DNA of 64,000 bases, from the NCBI GenBank assembly GCA_030248295.1, contig JASANH010001668.1, positions 186,001 to 250,000 on the forward strand, written 5' to 3'. The position numbers and the translations under genes are program-made. The notes beneath the pieces are model-generated. The model had not been told where the DNA came from. It worked only from the letters and a program-made list of their open reading frames with translations, and made no database searches. Below are positions 1 to 16,408 of the stretch, piece by piece. Position 1 is the stretch's first letter. Every line of letters begins with the position of its first letter. The DNA comes from Mesodorylaimus sp. YZB2_4. Lineage: Eukaryota; Nematoda; Enoplea; Dorylaimida; Dorylaimidae.

Positions 1-2201
1 AGACACTCACTGAATCAGGACGCAATCATCTCTCCTACCCCCCCCCCACCCCCCAACCGAGCCGACCTTGCCCATACTTGGCTTCCACCAAGGGGCCTCT
101 AATACTCAGCGTTTCAGAGTCACCACTGCTATGATGCTGATGTCATTTTGCGAACTTTTTGAACCTGCATTAAAACTACATCTGACTGTGGAACTTTTCA
201 CCCATTCACTCATGAGGCCCGTTTCTGTTAATTACCCCGCCCATGCGCCGCTGCAGCTGACATTTGTCAGTTCGCGACGTCAGCTTTTGGAGTCCTGAAC
301 TGACGCAGCAGTAACCAAGAAAACTTCTGACACCCTACCAACTTGTCAGCGAGTCAGAAAGAGCGCATGCAATTATTATGGAACAATGCAAATCTACACT
401 ATGAACAAAAGGATGCGACAATGCGTTTCTCAGAATAGACAGAAGATGAACAGCCAGATTTACTACCGCCAAAAACCATTTCATCATGAATCAACCAACA
501 GCGACTCCAATCCCAAAATTAGTTTATCTCCACACGACGTGATACCATTGCACACTGTAGCAAAGCGCCAGACGAGACAAGAACAAGGACAAGGACACTC
601 CCAAGTGAAATATCCCCCATTCTACACAAGAATAAAAAAGAACCTGTTCATCTGGCTGTACTTATTTCTAAAACACATCCACGTGCCACTGTACATTCAA
701 CAGACGGAGGACGCAAAGAAATGCTCAAATAATGCAAATTCTGAAAAAAGCATGCTGAAATTCTTTTTTTCTAGCAAAAAAACGAAGACGGCCAAAGCAT
801 ATAGAGTTTCCTCAAAGCAAAATAGTTGCCCCAAACAAAAATGACACCACATATTTTCAAGTTTTGCAGGGTTTCTTCACCAAAATCACAATTATTCCAC
901 ACCCAATGGCCAATTTGAATTATTTTCATGAGCCAGCAAAAAAATGAGAAACAGGCGTATAATTACGACGACTCGAATTGACTGAGACAAAAAGCAACAA
1001 TTTATACGATGCAAACTTTGCTATTAAAGCGCGCACAAATCACGTTTCCAAATGCTCCAAAATTTAGGTGAATTCGATCATGACGTGTACCTGGACGATG
1101 ATAAACGCGTAAGCACAATTCACAATCCTCGCATTTCAAAAAATACTTCATTCACATCATATTTTTACTCAAAAATGTTACGAAATCAAGAAACAAAAAA
1201 ATCTATAAAAAGAAAAAATAATTGTTACCTAATCGCGTCCGTTTTATGGAAATTTCCTGACGCGCACGCACGCATTGCCTTCCCCAAGCTCGATATTCCC
1301 ATATTAGGAGAAAGCAAACAAATTTTAACCGGTGCTTCATATAAATTTCAAAAAGCTCCAGTTAAATTAGGGGCGCTCGCTGCGTCAAAAAAATTTGGCG
1401 AAACAAAGCGCTCACGAGAATGTGCTCCCAAAAAATTATTTTTCGCTGAGTTCCAAAAACCAAACAAAAACAGCAAAAAATTTTTGGAAGGAACACAGCT
1501 CCAACTTTTTCTTTCACTTCAAATACCCGTTTCGCGCAAGACGCTCAAAAATTCCTCAAACGCAAACACGAAACGGAGAAAAAAATTTCGCGCCCAGCGC
1601 GTGCGTGCGACGTCAAAAGAAAAGTCACTTCAAGAAAGGAAAAGTTTTTGATTCTTTCCAAAAAAACCAAGAAAACACAAAAAAGTCCCATGCGTCGTAC
1701 GCATCCAAGAATCGACGAACAGGAGAAAGCAGACAGCGGGATCTGGTCAAAATGCGAGGATCATTCAAAGCAGACACGTCACCGAACCAAAAAAGGGAAC
1801 TATCCATACACACATTTTACATAGCCAGAACACCAAAGGTACCTATTCCGGAGCCCACGCCCTTTCGCTTCATCAAAATCGCCGCCCTTAATCGAGCAAC
1901 AGACAACACGGCGCGCACCCACCACAAAAATTCCATCTATATAATTTTTTCAAAAAAGTTTACATAATCCTATTCTTAAGCAGCAAAGCGCACGAAAAAA
2001 AGCCAATTTGACCGTTTGATTCGAGTTCGTTCAATGCGAAGAGCAAATAACGAGGACTTCTCGCTTACCTCCGTCTGCCACCGTGTCACACCACAACACT
2101 CATAATTACCTAACCTACTTGCCCTCCATCCAACTTGCTAAGCTTATGTGCTCATATACTAAAGACCACACTCAACCATCTCCTCGTTACCTTCCTCCGC
2201 C
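1..2201. other. Intergenic A-rich region
   Basis: No recognisable gene, RNA or mobile element is visible. The stretch is rich in A-runs on the + strand. Open frames at 386-844 and 1052-1651 have Lys/Ser/Asn-rich translations typical of A-rich non-coding DNA. It lies downstream of the 3' end of the minus-strand helicase gene and may include its 3' UTR. A C-homopolymer run sits at about 40-55, next to a CCTTGCCCATACTTG word that recurs near 21738. Confidence 0.6.
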
Positions 2202-6223
<4,022 letters not shown>

Positions 6224-8939
6224 TTCCGATTTTTGAAATCGAACAAGTATGCCGAATAAATATTGGACACAAAACTTACGCAATTCGACGAAATAAATAC
6301 CTACAGAATCAAAGATTCAGAAAAAACCGAAAGAAGAAAGACGAGTAGATTCTTATCGCCACCACAGCCCAGAGACGAATTTGTAAAATACTTTTTCTTT
6401 TTCACACCTAAAATGACCAAAAAAAATTAAGATTCTAATTGCGGCACTCACGAAGCGCGACAAAGCGAAGGAACATTCCACTGGCAGAGTTTGATTGTGG
6501 GACAGCTGTCAAAAATTATGATTCAAGTCTTGCGTATGAAAGTCGAATTTTTAAAAATTAGCTAATAAAATTGATTAACCGGGTAAAAAGTTCCCTAAAA
6601 GTCCTTCCTATATCGCTATCATATCATATGATTCATAAATACAGGCAAAAGACGAGTGCGACATAGGATCCACCGGACAACACACCGCCAACAACTGCTA
6701 ATGCGCCTGGTCTGTCTCGCCATGACGTCATTTTCTGTCCTCGTCTGCCTGTGCGCGCGCACACCTGCGTAGCTACAGCATTGAAACGAGCTGTCTGCAA
6801 AACCGCGGGAAACTACACTGCACGATCTTGAAGGGGATCTTCGTTGTTTGATTTCCTATTTCTGCTCGTTTTCTGCCTTTTCTTACCGAATATTCGTAAA
6901 GTCGAGAGTCACTGATAACTGAAGAGGGTTTGCGAGCGACAAGCTTTACATTTGGCGCCGTGCAAACTACGTTTAGTCGGATTTGGCATGGTCCTACGCG
7001 CGCGACGGTGCGTCTGTATGTACGTCTGGCGGAGGGGAGGGGACGGCGCGACAGGGTGTCTGCAACAGGTTGATGATGTTTCTGTAAGTGGTAGTTTTTG
7101 CGTCATCATTCAGGTTTATAATCGATGTTGATTAAGTATGCTTCGATACACTGGGCATAAATTGAAGAGACATACCCAGAGCAGCGTTATTTGATTACAT
7201 ATTTGCGCTGGGCTGCTGTGGAAAAGACTACATAGAAGAAGAGAAATTAGCTGGTACGTAGAAGAATTCTAGCCTTAATATTTAGTGGTTTATGATCTCT
7301 AAATTAAATCTGCTTAGCGTGGCTTTCTTCTTTTGTGGTTATTTTCCTTTTACGTAGGTTTATGCCAACTATTTCCTTAGGCCACGTTGGATTAGACCAG
7401 ACAGGCACGTCCTTGAAAGGCAGAAATAACCTTGAGAATCAAGGCCGGTCTGTGGCACGCCAAGCGATGGGATGTAGAAAAGTGACTTGTATTTTCTTGC
7501 CATTCGCCTTTTCGTTTTTCGCATCATCGATTTGCTTGATGGGGTTTTAAAAAAATTGTTGGCAAATTTCTACTGGGACTCTTGGATTTGCTGACGTGAC
7601 CTCGATTGCTGCTCATCATGATGTGATGGCCATTGGTGCATATTGTAGTGACTCCTGTTAAAACTGACATGTGCGGCAGTGGTGAGTGCGTATCGATGAG
7701 GGGCAGCAGATGTCGCGGTCCTTCATTATGCCTTTGTTGGCTTGTAGAGCACGTTTCTGATTGACAGTTCTCTTCATCACGTGCTAGAGGCAGTCTTGTT
7801 TCATCTTATCGATTTGTTGACGTTGCTTTGGAGAATGCACACATTTTCCATCTGTCTTCCTGCTGGAACATTTTACAGGAATGTTTCATAGTCCTTTATC
7901 GTCTTGGTCATCGATCGTGTCTTAATTCACGCGCGTGGTAGCAACGGAATGGAGAGGGGCGAGCAGACCTCCTCTTCCTGGTGCCTTGTGTGACGCACGT
8001 AGAACCCAGGCTAATGTAGTCCTGTGTGTGTAGCAATGCTAATCAGTCTACATCAGGTGAAGTCTGCAACTGTACGTGTGATCACTATAGTGATGGGAAA
8101 GGGCAAACGTGAGTGACCCATAATCTGGCTGGCCATTAATTCTTCATGATGATAACAGATGTTTTTGTGATGCGAGGACAGTCGTGTCTTGCTAGTGTTC
8201 TTTGACGAGCATCGTTTTACCTGACGGATCGTACTTTGCTAGCTACCTAGCGACAAAGCATGTTGCTTAGGGTGGGTCGGGTGAGAGCAGAAGGGCTGAG
8301 AGAGGAGTTCGGTGTGAAAGAGCGAACCGTTTTTTATGAGCGTACTCCTTATCTTAGCTTCGATAACAAGTAGCGATATTTGAAATCCGTAGCGCATCGT
8401 TGCCAAGGCAGGTGTTTTTTACTAGCTACCTCTGGTTTATGCTGGGAGCCGCGTACTGCCTGCGATTGCAATTGCTAGGTTGCATCGGCCATAATAGTAC
8501 TCTGGGGTTTGCGATTCTGGCAAAGAAATGTTGATGACGTTGGGAATGGAGTGGTGAAATGGTGAGCGCAGGGAGTTGTTAGTGTTATTTGTTGGAATCG
8601 CTCGACAGGTGATGAGATAAGCTGCGGGCAGATTTAGGATCCTTTAAGAAACTTTTTTCATGAAAGTTTCATGTTTGGACCGCCCTTATCTGATGATTGT
8701 AGGGCTTAGCATCGATAGGATTCTATTGCGTGGCTAGCCTATGTGAGCCATGCTCTTTCGCTTGGAAGGCGTGTCCGCTGTTAGGCCATGATGTGGGATA
8801 GGATTTTGTGTGGCCTACTTTTACGTTAATTTTTAAAAGGAAGGATGGACTAAATCAGATTTGAGCTGAGAGAAATTCAGTGGCAGGCAGCCAGTGTCAG
8901 CCAAGTAAGTATGTATAATCATTGGCATACTGAACTGGA

Positions 8940-9000
8940 AACCCAGTGTTGTGTGGTGGGTTCGAGTCCCGTGCAGGGGTGACGATTTTCTTTGTGTTTC
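8940..9000 (+). repeat. SINE-like fragment with tRNA B box
   Basis: Contains GGGTTCGAGTCCCGTGC followed by a T-rich stretch, resembling the B box and tail of the repeats at 11190, 12130 and 12220. It is diverged and its ends are not defined. Confidence 0.4.
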
Positions 9001-9424
9001 CGTTTCTTGATGTCTCAGATTATTGGAAGCGAGCCCCGGGAAACTTCTCCCTTCTCTGACCATATTTCGCACAGTACTGCACTGTGTACTGATGAGAGTG
9101 CACATGCATGGGCGGGGCGGGGAAGTCGGTCTGGCCTGACGGGTGCTGGTGAACCAAGTCTTAGCCATTGGGTGGATTTGGGGTGGCCTGGTGAGTGGCG
9201 TGTTTATCTCTAAAATTGTCTCTGAGGCTGCGAGAGCACAGAGGCGATTCGGATTTGCATCGGTTGTGTTGGCTTCCTCCACCCTCGCAATGCTTTTGGT
9301 CGAGGAGCCTGATCAGCCAGCCACACTTTTGGCTTTATTAAGAAAATGGTCTCGCAGGGAACATCGCTGTGTCCTTGCTGTGAAGAGTTGTCAGGCGAAT
9401 AGGGATGTCAGTCATGCGGGCCAT

Positions 9425-9500
9425 GGCGAGTGGGTGAGTATTGTTGATCCCACCTTGGGAGACGTCAACCCCTCCGGTTGATGTTTCAGCCGCACGTAAG
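9425..9500 (+). repeat. Dispersed repeat with GGTTGATGTTTCAGCCGCA core
   Basis: The words GTCAACCyCTCsGGTTGATGTTTCAGCCGCA recur near 37545-37590, and a shorter form appears near 13035. This is probably a short interspersed repeat; its boundaries are unclear. Confidence 0.45.
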
Positions 9501-10810
9501 ACTCGCCCTGCTCTAGTCCCACTGACTGTGTGTGCATCCTTGCCTACGCCGGTAAAAGCAAAATGTGTGGGTATCCTTGTCCTTCGTTCTTTCCATCTGC
9601 CATGCGTGCCTCTGACGATGAGTGCCAGGGAGTGCATGCTTGCTTACGTGCTAATAAGTGGGACTTGTCGTTTGGCATGGGATGGCCGTATGTCAGCCTC
9701 GTCACTTCTCTTGTCCAGTGCGCTGGCTTGTGCCACACTGCCGCACTTGTTTGGCAAGTCTGCTGTGATGTAGGATCATGATGCACATTGCTTGTCTTGT
9801 GCACGTGTATAGAGAGCGTAGAGTCCAAGGCTGGCATTTGCAACAGTTTCGTTTAGTTTTATGCGCCCGCAGCTATTTGTGAGTGTATCGAGAGCGGGGC
9901 GTAGGTTGGCGTTTTAGGTGTTTTTTATAGTGCGAGCTTATCTGGCACACATCTATCGTTGGTTGTAGGGTGTGTGGAAAACGTTGTTTTATTCACGCGC
10001 ACACTGCTACCTATCTTGTGATAGGTTCTTTAGGTTTTAGCACCTTGAGTACTAGTCGGATGCCGGGAGAATGTAGTCGGCAAGGAGTAAGCTGCAGGCG
10101 TAAGTTTGAGAGTACTCGTATCATGGACCACCAGCAGTGGCTCGGCTCGGCTTGGCGCGTTTCCTGCGCAGATCACACTCACCTTCTTTATAATTCTTGT
10201 TATTTTATGTGTTGGAAAAATTTTTGATGATTCGATTAGGCCTTTTGGCAATTGCTAGAAGCCGAAGAATGAAGGCGAAAGGCAGGGGAAGCTAGTGCTG
10301 GCCGTTTTAGACAAGAAACATGGTCGCCTTTTTTTCTGATTCAGGCTTTTGAAGGATTTCTTATGCCGTGCTCGTTTATCAGTTTAGAGCCATGCCGAGG
10401 AGAAAGGGGCTGGTGCGTAATAACTGCTGGGGGCGTGCGCGATCGATCATGGAATGAGGGCCAGGCCAGGGCGGCTTCTGCTCTGCCTGATGTAGGGGGG
10501 CTGTTGCAATGCACAGCCCAATGGTCAGTTTTCCGAGGTTAGTGAGTGCGAGCCCCATCGTGAGTGTGGTGGGATGTGATGATATGGGTCACGAGATGGC
10601 TGATGGATGTGGGATGGTAGTTGACTAATAAACTCGTACATCGGCTGATGGATGGCGGTGCTGGTAGTGGGCCAAGTCGACGTGCTTTCAGTCATTGCAT
10701 GCTAATTAGGCTCCTAGTTTGATGAAGCTAAGGCAGGCTTAGGCGGTCATAGGTCTGTGAAGATGAAGGTGGGAATTGTAGATTTTCAATTTTAGTATAA
10801 CTTGTGAAGA

Positions 10811-13800
10811 ATGATTAAATTGGCGAAGGACGGTGGTGATGGCGGCGAGGAGGACACGTTCGAGTGTTTGTCCTACCATGAGAACTGTTCGGACAAGAGT
10901 GCGAGGTGTATGACAACGACGACGAAGGTGTGCGATCTTCCACCGCCCAATGGCGACATGAGACCAGCGTGTATCGCAGTATGGACCAATGATACGAATG
11001 GGGTCAGGGTAAGAGTGGGTGAGGCGGCTGAGTTCGTAGGAGGGAGCCACTTGTGCAACATGCCAGCTGGTCTTTGACTGAAACATCGCCCTGACGGGTG
11101 ATGATCCTGTGAAAAGCGAGGCAGAAACCCCTTTTAAGGCCATCCTGCCTGTTGCCCGGCATGAATGGTGGTCTTCCCTTGAAAGCAGTCGTCAGAATAA
11201 GGTCTAGGGTTCGAATCCCGGTTGGGTTGATACTTTTGTGTTTTTATCTGTGCTGCTGACTGTGCAGAGGATGGGCGGAGGACCGCGAGAACGCATGCCT
11301 TGATAACTTTATTTTAGCTCAAGATGATGGGATGTCATTTGTCGCAAGAAGACAAACCCCCGTATTTCCGTAGTGGATGCCGCGAGGACGAATGCCTGGC
11401 TACGAGACCAGTCTCGGTCAAACATTTCACGCCTTACGTTTGCTGCTGCCACAAATCCAACTGCAATAAAGATTTTCGACTGGAATTGGAAGTTGCCGAA
11501 TCGCCGAAATTGAATTGTAAGTATCCCATGTGTTTGAGGTTGATTCGAAGGGTAGTGCAATTTGTTGACTTTAGCCACGACTGACCGTGCGATCACTCGT
11601 TCGAGTTCAGGCAACGAACTGGCGAGCAGTTTGATCTACGCTTTTCTGCCCATCTGCGTGATCGCCCTGTTGGTGGCGCTCACATATTGGGTCTATCGAC
11701 GATTCCGCCTGCGTGCCATGTTGCGACACGAGGCCAGTAATAGATTCAAACGACGAGGCACCAGATCGTCGCTGCCCTTGAAACCCATCCAGTTGATGGA
11801 GGTAGGTTTGTTGGGGGGGGGGGGAGTAATTGTGCAGTGGGCAGGATTGTGGATGATTGCAGGTGGTCTCCAAAGGCCGGTACGGGTGCATTTGGAAGGC
11901 ACGACTTTGTGATCAAATTGTGGCCGTCAAGGTTTTCCCGCAGACCGATGCTGATAGTTGGGTTCAGGAACAAGAAATTTATTCCGCTCCAGGTTTGAAA
12001 GACCACGCAAATATCCTAACTTTCTTGGGGGCCGAAGCTCGGGGAATGGGCTTGGATGCCGAGTATTGGTTAATCACTACGTTCCAAGAGAATGGGTCAA
12101 TGCATGATTTCCTGAAGGTAAGGATGAATGGTGGGGTCTAGGGCTCGGATCCTGGTTGGGTTGATACTTGTGGTGTTTTTAGTTTGATTGGGAAGAGGTG
12201 GTATGGATTACTCAGTGCTTGAAAATCGGGTTGGAATCCCAGTTGGGTTGACACTTTTGGTAGTTTTAATTAGGAAGAGTTGGATTACTCAGCCAATGCT
12301 AGAAAACGCTTTCTAATTGGAGGGGTGATCTGTTGAAGTAACCTCTGTTAGAATAAGATTGTTTTTCAGCGAAATACACTGAACGTTTCGAATGCTCTGC
12401 GTCTGGGTGTCAGTATGCTGCAGGGTTTGGCATTTTTGCACGAAGAATATCAGGGCGATGAGCAGACGTATAAGCCGACTATTGTGCATCGGGATTTCAA
12501 GAGCAAGAATGTTCTCATTAAAAGCGATATGACGGCCTGCATCGCCGACTTTGGCTTATCATTGAAATGTGCCCACGGGAGACCCCCGAACGATGTGCAC
12601 ATGCAAGTAAGTGCTCTTTACATGCTAACGAGGGGATGGGCCAGATGGAGATGGAAGGTCTCCCTGGGGCTCGCGATTTGCAAATCTTGAGCAAATGTAG
12701 GCAAGGACTGATCGTGACTGCGGAGTTAAGGTGATTCTTCCGCCTTTTTTTAAATTTGTTTTTTGTAAAGGAACTATTTTTTAATGAAAAGTTACGCGAT
12801 AGCGGCATCTGGTGGTGGCGCTGGTTTTTTTTGAAACTCATCTTAGGGAGAACATGGGCTTTAGCAAGCGGGGAGCTGGGGCGGGTGTCTACTCCAACCT
12901 ATGCCATTGCATGTTTTCAACTGGCTGTTGTATCATTGGGATTCTTGGGCTGTAGTGCTGAGGCATCCACTCTGTAACACGTGCTCGTGAGCCGGCAATG
13001 TGCATATCGATTGGCACAACAGGCATGTTCACCAGTCCGGTTGATGTTTCACCAGTTTTCGACTACTAGAGGTCTGAAGCTTCTGCTCTTAGCTTTATGC
13101 GGAGGGCGTAAGCTTCCAGGGGTACCACCTGCGCGCCTCAGTGATTCTTCCGATGGTAGTCTGGCGCCTAGAATCAAAAGGCGATACCAGGAAGGACGTA
13201 GGTGGTGGGCGTCGGGACCACGGGTTTTTGTGGGTTGTACCCTGTGCCGCCCCAGTTGCCCCACGGGACCTCCAACCCGATTTGCCTTTAGCCGGCCAGC
13301 AGGCATGATATGACAAGCTAGGCCAGCTCTCAGGGCAGCTTATCTCTGTGTGTCTCCACTAGGAGGTCCTCCACGCGAGGGCATCCTGTGCCAGCACCAG
13401 CATCCCAGGATATTGGGCGAGAAGGGAGGGACCTTCCCGATTGGTGCTAGGGAACCAGTTTCCTGATTCTCTACTCGTTAGGCGTCCGCCGCGTGACGTT
13501 ACCGGGTGAGTCGCCCAGAGCCAGGTGTGCATGGCCAGTGACAGACTTACTGAACTGCCGCCCTCAGCCAGAACAGAACTGCGGTCTCCCAATCAGAGTT
13601 GCTGACCCAAGCAATGCGGGACCAACTCCTTGACCAACTGAGCTGCCGCGGTTCCAGGACTCCGCATTTGTTGAAGTCCTTGGCACAGGACAGGACGTGC
13701 GAGAGTATGGCTGAACCCTATAGGAGCGACCCCCCCCCCGCCCCCAATATGAGAGAGAACGCTCCAGGAAGCAATATCTTCTGCCATCCAGCCTGTTACA

Positions 13801-15151
13801 CTGAGCACATGTGTGGCTTAATTGATCCTGGCCCCGTCGACTGAACTGACCTGACCATTGCTCTTGTAGGTTGGAACGCGACGATACATGGCACCCGAAG
13901 TTTTGGAATGTGCAACGGAGTTCAGTGCATTTGCATTTCGTCAAATCGACGTGTACGCGTGTGCACTGGTGTTGTGGGAACTGTTTTCGAGGAGTTCGTT
14001 GGCCGGAGGTGAGGCATTGGTTTGCACTGTGTTGGGACATGGTGTGAGCAAAGTGCATTTCAGAACCGGTGGATGAGTATAAGCTACCTTTCGAGGACAG
14101 TGTGGGCACTAGACCGACCTTGGAAGAGTTGCAGGAGCTCGTGGTCAAGAGGAAGCAACGACCACAGTTTAAAAGCTTTTGGCGCCAACATTCGGTGAGT
14201 GGGGATTTGGGGATGGGTTGAGCCAATGCAGGGAAAGACTTCGACTGAAGTGAGGCAAGTCTTGCACATTATCTACGGAGTGGTTGATGGTATCCAGCCA
14301 GGCAAGATCGATTACTCTCCCACTCGCCATGGCCCGCACGACTGACGAGGGTCACACTAGGGCCGACCAGGGGAAGGCTCAAGCCACAGCAACTATCCAA
14401 GGCAGTCCGCGGACACCTCGTGCTGAGTTCATCATCCCCCACACCGACCTGGGACCAAAGTACGCACAGAGCAGTTCAGACCAGGAACCACGTAGAGTTC
14501 TCTAGCGACGCCTGCAACCCAAACTGGACACTCGACCTTGGTCTCGTGCTGGTCCTGACTTGGGACAAACAGATCACTTTTTTAATCAGTGCCATTTACT
14601 GATTGGCCTGAGAGACTAGTCCATGCCTGTTGCAGCAGGCTGATGTGATGTTCGAATGATCGATATAGTCATAAGGGCCCAAAAAATCGATCAGGCTTTT
14701 GTACTAGGCTTATACATATTGTAGACGGGTTTAAGCAAAACTTGAGTTGCGTGTCAATAAGCCAGTTTTGAATGGTGTTTCAAAGACACTTCAAAGTTTT
14801 CAGAAAATTGTTGTTGATTAGTAGTGTTCCTGGTTAGCCTGACCACACAGTTACATGTTTTGATTTTGGTTTCAGCAAGGAGTTCTGATCTGTTCCACCA
14901 TCGAGGAGATGTGGGATGTGGAAGCCGAAGCTCGGATCAGTGCGGGATGTGCGTCGGAGCGTTTATCAGCCGTGTCGACCATGATTCCCTCATCGAATAG
15001 TTGTTCCAGCGATTCGGGCCTGTCGTCGACCACGTCCTCGGACACGGCCCCCCTCATGTCCGACTTTAATTCCAATGTGACCGTGGTGGCACAGAAGAAG
15101 AGGATGGTGGTTGAGGAAGCAGTGGAGAAGAAACAGGGGATCGTGGTGTGA
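10811..15151 (+). CDS. ACVR2: Activin receptor type II (TGF-beta superfamily Ser/Thr kinase receptor)
   Basis: A type II receptor binds activin/BMP-class ligands and phosphorylates type I receptors at the plasma membrane. Exons: 10811-11008 (start uncertain), 11318-11516, 11575-11801, 11863-12117, 12370-12606, 13870-14008, 14064-14194, 14876-15151; phases agree throughout. The cysteine-rich ectodomain has the three-finger signature CCCHKSNCN. It is followed by one transmembrane segment (about 11635-11690) and the juxtamembrane LKPIQLME. The kinase shows [20 protein letters not shown] and MAPEV, so it should be active. The C-terminal lobe includes the type II hallmark [16 protein letters not shown], then a Ser/Thr-rich tail. 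From the ATG at 10811 the model is 553 aa, but it has no signal peptide. The strong acceptor just upstream (about 10797) leads into stops in all three frames. An upstream secretory exon, or a different acceptor, is therefore missing from this model. Confidence 0.93.
11185..11245 (+). repeat. tRNA-derived SINE fragment, family A (copy 1)
   Basis: Lies in the receptor's first recognisable intron. It carries GGGTTCGAATCCCGGTTGGG, a perfect B-box core, followed by TTGATACTTTTGTGTTTTT. Two further copies occur in the intron at 12118-12369. No complete tRNA cloverleaf is present. Confidence 0.6.
12128..12275 (+). repeat. Two tandem tRNA-derived SINE fragments, family A
   Basis: Two degraded copies, centred on about 12135-12165 and 12222-12255. 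Both carry a B-box-like word, then GGTTGGGTTGA(T/C)AC and a T-rich tail matching the 11185 copy. They lie head to tail in the intron between the first two kinase exons. Confidence 0.55.
12607..13869. other. Receptor intron (1.26 kb) with repeat debris
   Basis: Intron between the exon ending in the kinase activation-segment region and the exon starting [10 protein letters not shown]. On the minus strand at about 13590-13655 there is a tRNA A-box-like word (GCAGCTCAGTTGGTCAAG), and a GGTTGATGTTTCA word lies near 13035. No coding potential linked to the receptor was seen. Confidence 0.6.
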
Positions 15152-15466
15152 TTGGTCGCCTATATCAGCACCGGGTGTACAATAGGCTTGGCTTATACGA
15201 GGTTGCATTTTGTAATGTTCTCATTTTTCCAACGCGGGCTTCTGCGCAGGTGCGTTTTGCTATTTTCTTTCTATATTTGACGAATGAATTAGAAGATATA
15301 CAGGAGAATTGTGGGTCGTGAATGCGAGGTACTTTTGTGACTTGTTTGGGTTTACTAAAAAGTGATGATTCGGGCTTGTGATTACGGTTTTTTCATCAGG
15401 TTTCTGTATAGAGTGGACATTTATTGGACGTATATGCGGTGAAATACTTATTTGCATTGTATATAA

Positions 15467-15472
15467 AATAAA
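15467..15472 (+). terminator. Candidate polyadenylation signal of the activin receptor gene
   Basis: AATAAA lies about 316 bases after the receptor stop codon, in a T/A-rich stretch. It is the first canonical hexamer seen downstream. A transcript 3' end would be needed to confirm it. Confidence 0.5.
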
Positions 15473-16408
15473 TGTTTCGTCCACTGTTCGCAATTGACTG
15501 ATTGTAAGTTGCATTTACAGTAGGATGGCAGTTGCTAATTTTTAAATTTTCGCGCGGAAAGATTTTCAGGTACAAGTTCTTGCTTCAATACTGCTTGGAT
15601 TTTTGTTTCTCGGGTGTGCGCAAAAGCCCCCTCGGGCCCCACACGTTGCGGTCGCCTCGTTCGATAGCAGCGCAGCTGTCTCAAGATCCGCTTTGGCTTC
15701 GCGACGATTTTCGTCAGTAACGGTCGTTCGAACGTTTCGAAATTATCGATCGTGAATTTCGGAACGAACATCGTGTTTTAATCTCTTACTAAAAAAGTTT
15801 AGGTGAGATAAATTGGAAGTGAGGTTTGAAGGTAGGCTGGATAGGGTGTTTTCGATGTTACCTTGGTTTTTACAAAGGTTTATCGAGGATGAGGAGCGCG
15901 AATTCGTTTTGACGGTAAAACATATTGATAAGAACTGAAGAAATGGGTCTCGGAACAGCATGTTTTCTTCCATTCGTTTTATTAGAAATCTTGGAATTTC
16001 CTAGATAGATTCCTCCGGCTTTTTATGAGGTTGCAGTTTTGATCGATGAAGCTAGGCAGCGCACACATGCCCCGTGCCGCACGCATGGTTGAACGCGTTG
16101 AATGTGCGTTATAGCCGAGCTGGGGATGGTTGTGTCTAGCTGTAATGCGCTCGATATGCGATTTCGACACGGGTTTTAGTTCGAAAATGAATCTTCGCAA
16201 CAAGACATGAGTAGAAGGAAAACCAGTTCGTTAGGTTTTTATATTTAGTAGAAGATAATTGTATAAACTAGAATATGCTCTTTTTAGAATTAGCTTGGTT
16301 GGTTTGAACTTTGGTAACAAATTTCGAATTATCGTTTGAGAATCGCGAACGCGAGCGGATATTGCTCTGTGGAACATCCGGGCATGCTGCAGTGCAGTTT
16401 TGGTTCTC

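Larger units (their letters stand above)
6224..10810. other. Long intergenic or 5'-UTR-intron region between divergent genes
   Basis: No convincing coding exon was found. The region separates the start of the minus-strand DDX3 gene from the first recognisable exon of the plus-strand activin receptor, so it should carry both promoters and possibly an upstream receptor exon. It is G/T-rich and contains a tRNA-B-box-like word (about 8955) and a repeat shared with about 37520-37590 (about 9425-9500). Open frames such as 9143-9481 show no family resemblance. Confidence 0.5.

Noticed and set aside
386..1967. Plus-strand open frames of 150-200 codons
   Set aside because: Composition is Lys/Asn/Ser-rich from A-runs. 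They overlap each other in different frames and have no domain or splice context.
9143..9481. Plus-strand frame upstream of the activin receptor, considered as a missing 5' exon
   Set aside because: It has no cleavable signal peptide followed by a donor and no similarity to type II receptor N-termini.
11200..11225. tRNA gene suggested by a perfect B box
   Set aside because: There is no matching A box or acceptor stem at the right distance, and the same word with the same 3' tail recurs at 12135 and 12225, so it is a SINE.
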